Part shown: positions 5,856 through 8,853 of the stretch, in pieces
How positions within the stretch are numbered: the first letter of the stretch is position 1
Layout of the letters: each line of letters opens with the position of its first letter
DNA from: Rickettsiales bacterium
GTDB taxonomy: Bacteria > Pseudomonadota > Alphaproteobacteria > Rickettsiales > Deianiraeaceae
DNA: 8,853 nucleotides
NCBI GenBank assembly: GCA_017477855.1
Contig: JAFUUN010000027.1
Coordinates: forward strand, 1 to 8,853
Reading direction: 5' to 3'
The notes under the pieces: model-generated
What the model saw: only the letters and a program-made list of their open reading frames with translations
Database searches by the model: none
Told to the model about the DNA's origin: nothing
Made by a program: the position numbers and the translations under genes

Positions 5856-7283
5856 TTATTTTTGATTTGCTTTCTGCTCGCGGATTTTAACCACCTCGTC
5901 AGCAATCGTCTTGATCGCGAAATCAACTTCCTCCTTTGTCGTAAAACGACCAATTCCAATACGTACTGCACCGCCAACTTTGAGAGTATTTACTCCGATG
6001 GCTTTGATGACATAACTATCAACCGCCTCGTGAGACGAACCGCATGCTGAGCCGATTGACAATGCCAGCTTGTCGCCAAGGTTCATGACCAAAGTCATAG
6101 CATCCACATCTCTGAAACTAAAATTAAGATTGCCAGGATATCTATGTGTCTGGCTACCGTTCATCGTGGTCCCTTCAATAGACATCAAACCATGCTTCAA
6201 GAGTTTGTGCAAGCCTGCAATTTTCTTACTATCACGATCGTAATACTTATCCATCAACTCTGCCGCCTTACCAAATCCAGCAATCAATGGCACGGCAAGT
6301 GTTCCGCTACGAATGCCCCATTCTTGTCCGCCACCGTTCATTTGTGGGAGCAATTCAATCTTGCTTTGCGCTTTGCACTTGAAGTTGCAACCGTTTTTAC
6401 CACATGGGCCATCTTTTGTCATGTTAAGAAGTGGTTTGTCAGTTGGAATATCTGGCACACATCCAGCGCCCTTTCCATGCTGGCGGACGAACAATGCACC
6501 AATGCCCTTTGGCCCATAAATCTTGTGTCCTGAAATTGACATCAGGTCAATATTCATTTTATTGACATCCAGCGGGATTTTTCCATATGCCTGAGCGCAG
6601 TCGGTGTGGAAGAAAACCTTGTGCTTCTTTGCTATTTTACCTATCGCGGCGAGGTCTTGAATGACACCAATCTCGTTATTGACACCCATGATTGAAATCA
6701 TCAATGTGTCTGGACGAATTGCGGCTTCAAGTTCCTTCATGTCAATCAAGCCATCTGTTTTAGGGCACAAATACGTAATATCAATGTCTTCGCTTTCAAG
6801 CGTTTTGCAACTCTCCTGAATACAAGCATGCTCGGTCATTGAAGTGATAATGTGCTTCTTGCCCGTCTTGCGCGCATATGCCTCAACAATTCCCTTCAAT
6901 GCCAGATTATTGCTCTCCGTGGCCCCACTTGTGAAAATTATCTCATCCGGCCGCGCCTTAATAACATCAGCCACTTGTTTTCTTGCCTTATCAACATACT
7001 CAAGTGCCTCGCGACCAAGCTTATGAAGTGAGTTAGCATTACCATAGACATTAGCAGAAATCCAATTCATCTCGTTTAGAACCTCTGGGTCAATCGGTGT
7101 CGTAGCCTGATAGTCCATGTAGACAGGCAGTGTCAGCGCGGCGCCGTTTGCACCATTATTATAGATGCCCTGGTTATAGTCAATCTTCACCTGGGTACAT
7201 TGCTCGTTCTGCGCCTTCTTGTCTTCTTTGCACGCGGTCAAAAGAAGCACGACTGAAAATACAGAAACAAGCAACTTTTTCAT
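5856..7283 (-). CDS. iscS: IscS-type cysteine desulfurase with N-terminal lipoprotein signal and Cys-rich insertion
   Basis: This PLP enzyme takes sulfur from cysteine as a persulfide for Fe-S cluster and thio-tRNA synthesis. From residue 52 it follows group I (IscS/NifS) enzymes: LPVYMDYQATTPIDP, SGATESNNLA (119-128), His152 (TEHA) over the cofactor, HTDCAQAYGK with Asp228 and Gln231, SGHKIYGPKG with PLP lysine Lys254, NGGGQEWGIRSGTLA (316-330) and the mobile Cys loop SIGSACGSS with Cys414. Two features are unusual. Residues 1-18 (MKKLLVSVFSVVLLLTAC) form a complete lipoprotein signal with lipobox LTAC, followed by a 33-residue polar linker. About 35 extra residues at 270-305 carry Cys275, Cys294, Cys299 and Cys303. 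No Met precedes residue 52 of the enzyme part except Met1; Met56 would trim its first strand. iscU, iscA and iscR are not adjacent. The enzyme family is certain; export is inference. Confidence 0.92.
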   Translation of the reverse strand: MKKLLVSVFSVVLLLTACKEDKKAQNEQCTQVKIDYNQGIYNNGANGAALTLPVYMDYQATTPIDPEVLNEMNWISANVYGNANSLHKLGREALEYVDKARKQVADVIKARPDEIIFTSGATESNNLALKGIVEAYARKTGKKHIITSMTEHACIQESCKTLESEDIDITYLCPKTDGLIDMKELEAAIRPDTLMISIMGVNNEIGVIQDLAAIGKIAKKHKVFFHTDCAQAYGKIPLDVNKMNIDLMSISGHKIYGPKGIGALFVRQHGKGAGCVPDIPTDKPLLNMTKDGPCGKNGCNFKCKAQSKIELLPQMNGGGQEWGIRSGTLAVPLIAGFGKAAELMDKYYDRDSKKIAGLHKLLKHGLMSIEGTTMNGSQTHRYPGNLNFSFRDVDAMTLVMNLGDKLALSIGSACGSSHEAVDSYVIKAIGVNTLKVGGAVRIGIGRFTTKEEVDFAIKTIADEVVKIREQKANQK

Positions 7284-7317
7284 ATACAGTTAGTAGAGAG
7301 TTTGTGGCTGAAAATAA

Positions 7318-7348
7318 TTGTCAACAAAAAATCTTAAAAGAATATTGT
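7318..7348. promoter_or_regulatory. Divergent promoter region of iscS and waaA with a shared -35 motif
   Basis: The 76 bases between the divergent starts contain AATTGTCAA, which reads TTGACA on the minus strand (7324-7319) and TTGTCA on the plus strand (7318-7323). On the plus strand TATTGT (7343-7348) follows after 19 bases, putting initiation a few bases before the waaA ATG at 7360. On the minus strand no good -10 box is seen at normal spacing. The minus-strand box lies 35 bases before the desulfurase Met1 codon, so a transcript from it could include the signal-peptide codons. Confidence 0.35.
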
Positions 7349-7359
7349 AAAAATGAACA

Positions 7360-8664
7360 ATGAAAATCATGTTGAAAATAAAATATCCATTAGCACATTC
7401 AGTTGTGTTCTGGCAAATTGTTGCAAAATATCGGCTCAGAAAAGGCAAAGAGGATAGTGAAAGAGTGAGAGAAAAGTTTGGTTTTGCAAGCAAAAGTGCT
7501 ATTGAAAAACTGGAAAAATTCAGGAAAAACGATGGTGGTGGTGATGTGATTTGGGTACATGCCGTCAGTGTTGGAGAAAGTTTGTCAACAATCGGATTGA
7601 TACGGAAAATTTGTGAAAATGGATATTTTGTTTTATTGACGACCACAACATTGACATCTGCGCGAATTGTTGAAGGACGACTTCCAGAGCGTGCCGTTCA
7701 CCAATTTTGTCCTTATCCATCAACAAAATATTTTAAGAGATTTACTTTAACTTGGAAGCCAAGCAAGACACTTTTTACCGAGAGTGAAATATTCCCGAAT
7801 GTTGTAAAATTGTTGAAAAAGAAGAATATTCCAGTTTATCTAATCAATGCGAGGATGTCTGATAACAGCTTTAACATGTGGAAAAAAGTGAAATTATACA
7901 TCAAACCAGTGCTAAATTGCTATACAAAGATTTTTCCACAAAGCAACGTTGAAGCAAATAAATTTGTTGCACTTGGATACGATGAAAAAAAGATAAAATG
8001 CTACGGCAATTTAAAGGTTGACGCCACGGTTGATGCCATCAAAAACGCCACGATTGCTGACGAAGATAAAGTAAAATTTGAGCTTTTAAAAAAGCAAATA
8101 AGCAACCAACGTGTTGTGGTTTATGGCTCGCCACATAAAGAGGAATTTTTCTATCTTGTCTGGCAACAAACAATGCTGATGCGTAAAACACTGACTGGAT
8201 GCGTTGGTATTTTCGTTCCGCGCTACATGGAAGAGGTGCAGGAGCTCGTTGACTTGTTCCGTAAGAACGATATTGAGCCCCTGCTCTATTCCGAGCTGAC
8301 AGAGAAAAAGTTAGCGCAAGTAATCATCGTTGACAAAATGGGGCTACTGTTGAAGCTGTATGAACTTGGCGATTTTGCGGTTGTATGTGGCAATTTTGCA
8401 GAGCACATCGGCGGCCACAATCCGATTGAACCAGTAGCGCTTAGCAAGCCAACTTTGGTTGGTCCATATTGTGAAAAAAGTAAGGATATTGTAGCTACTT
8501 TGCTTGCTGAAAATGCTGTCATACAAACAATGACTGTCTGTGAGGATATTGATTTACTCATCAAAAACGACAAAATTGACGCAATGAAGGCCAATTGCAA
8601 GAGATTTATGGAGAAGAATGGGGGGGCGGTAGAGAAGATTTTTGAGAGTATTTTTTTAATTTAG
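7360..8664 (+). CDS. waaA: 3-deoxy-D-manno-octulosonic acid (Kdo) transferase
   Basis: WaaA (KdtA) transfers Kdo from CMP-Kdo to lipid IVA at the inner face of the inner membrane, the first core step of LPS assembly. The length (434) fits. The N-terminus carries a short hydrophobic anchor and the RKGKE..R.REKFG block (27-41). DVIWVHAVSVGE (62-73) holds the expected catalytic Glu73. Later motifs are TESEIFPN (140-147, usual TETELWPN), INARMSDNS (162-170), YGNLKVD (215-221) and the nucleotide-binding HIGGHNPIEPVALSKPTLVGP (349-369). The usual STHEGEE reads GSPHKEE (256-262), one residue shorter, and VPRHPER reads VPRYMEE. A seven-G run at 8620-8626 near the 3' end is unusual in this AT-rich gene. 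It is divergent from iscS. Its presence implies a lipid A-bearing envelope, unlike Anaplasma and Ehrlichia. Confidence 0.93.
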   Translation: MKIMLKIKYPLAHSVVFWQIVAKYRLRKGKEDSERVREKFGFASKSAIEKLEKFRKNDGGGDVIWVHAVSVGESLSTIGLIRKICENGYFVLLTTTTLTSARIVEGRLPERAVHQFCPYPSTKYFKRFTLTWKPSKTLFTESEIFPNVVKLLKKKNIPVYLINARMSDNSFNMWKKVKLYIKPVLNCYTKIFPQSNVEANKFVALGYDEKKIKCYGNLKVDATVDAIKNATIADEDKVKFELLKKQISNQRVVVYGSPHKEEFFYLVWQQTMLMRKTLTGCVGIFVPRYMEEVQELVDLFRKNDIEPLLYSELTEKKLAQVIIVDKMGLLLKLYELGDFAVVCGNFAEHIGGHNPIEPVALSKPTLVGPYCEKSKDIVATLLAENAVIQTMTVCEDIDLLIKNDKIDAMKANCKRFMEKNGGAVEKIFESIFLI

Positions 8665-8725
8665 ATAGTTAAATACATTACTCAAAAAGAAACAACTTTG
8701 CAAATCTTTATAGGCCATCAATATT

Positions 8726-8758
8726 AAATTGTCATCTGTCAGTATTTTCTGACAATTT
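8726..8758 (+). terminator. Hairpin downstream of waaA, possible weak terminator
   Basis: Two alternative stems share one 3' arm: AAATTGTCA (8726-8734) with TGACAATTT (8750-8758), a perfect 9-bp stem with a 15-base loop, or TGTCAG (8737-8742) with CTGACA (8749-8754) and a 6-base loop. The shorter hairpin is followed by ATTTTCTT, a short T-rich run. It sits 62 bases past the waaA stop. Stems are AT-rich and the T tract is weak, so termination is plausible but not strong. Confidence 0.4.
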
Positions 8759-8808
8759 TCTTATGTTGATTTTAATAATTAATGCATCAATCAAACTTTG
8801 CTACAAAT

Positions 8809-8853
8809 ATGACTAATTTAAATAGCGACATCCGAGAGAGAGAGAGAGAGAGA
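8809..8853 (+). CDS. Possible 5' end of an ORF entering a (GA)n repeat (partial)
   Basis: An ATG at 8809 opens a frame that stays open to the window edge and reads MTNLNSDIRERERER. The Arg-Glu dipeptides come entirely from the GA repeat. Only 15 codons are visible, so there is no domain evidence. CTGACA (8749-8754) with the AT-rich TAATAA at 8773-8778 could be a promoter. It may equally be non-coding sequence at an assembly end. Confidence 0.25.
   Translation, partial: MTNLNSDIRERERER
8834..8853. repeat. (GA)n dinucleotide repeat at the right edge
   Basis: Twenty bases of perfect GA repeat (at least ten units) run to the last base of the window, so the true length is unknown. Such runs are hypermutable by slipped-strand mispairing and are also common places for assemblies to break. 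No other dinucleotide run of this length was noticed in the window. Confidence 0.9.

Noticed and set aside
5757..6050. Plus-strand frames running through the GC-rich element into the 3' end of iscS
   Set aside because: They are opened by the GC-rich palindrome and the antisense of a conserved enzyme. No domain or start signal supports them.
7290..7646. Minus-strand open frame of 118 codons covering the iscS-waaA gap
   Set aside because: It overlaps the conserved N-terminal half of waaA, is low in complexity (Ser/Leu/Phe-rich) and is best explained as a shadow frame.

Overview
The window looks like chromosomal DNA from an AT-rich, compact bacterial genome. It is probably from a host-associated alphaproteobacterium, with Rickettsiales or a relative as the best guess. 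The gene set fits this: a lone atpG, a BirA without a DNA-binding domain, an MlaF-type ATPase, a Kdo transferase (so a Gram-negative cell with lipid A/LPS) and a degenerate pilin-like gene. Gene spacing is tight, clear Shine-Dalgarno motifs are scarce, and TTGACA recurs upstream of genes. The taxon is inferred from gene character, not from a marker gene.

Layout. Positions 1-1028 lie on the minus strand: the 5' end of rnhA (RNase HI) running off the left edge, a small one-helix membrane protein just upstream of it, an unannotated signal recognition particle RNA (ffs, about 467-545) with its promoter, and a degenerate type IV pilin-like ORF. Positions 1022-3251 lie on the plus strand: atpG, then after one base a CDP-glycerol glycerophosphotransferase-family surface-polymer enzyme. 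A small two-helix membrane protein (3248-3535, minus) and birA (3634-4353, plus) follow. A minus-strand block from 7283 down to 4350 holds a cysteine desulfurase, a GC-rich palindromic element, an exported cyclophilin-type prolyl isomerase and mlaF. Divergent from the desulfurase is waaA (7360-8664, plus). The right end holds a hairpin and the start of an open frame that enters a (GA)n repeat at the window edge.

How the genes fit together. Several concern the cell envelope: WaaA adds Kdo to lipid A, MlaF powers phospholipid transport linked to outer-membrane asymmetry, the cyclophilin is predicted to act outside the cytoplasm, and the glycerophosphotransferase-like enzyme probably modifies a surface polymer. 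SRP RNA serves membrane-protein targeting. AtpG and BirA are core metabolism.

Most notable: the cysteine desulfurase ORF begins with a textbook lipoprotein signal peptide (lipobox LTAC, Cys18) joined by a linker to an otherwise intact IscS-type enzyme, which also carries a roughly 35-residue insertion with four cysteines. Also notable are the SRP RNA whose GNRA tetraloop seems replaced by a U-rich loop, the BirA with a changed biotinyl-AMP loop, the 79-bp multi-stem GC-rich element, and a possible dinucleotide-repeat phase-variable ORF at the right end.
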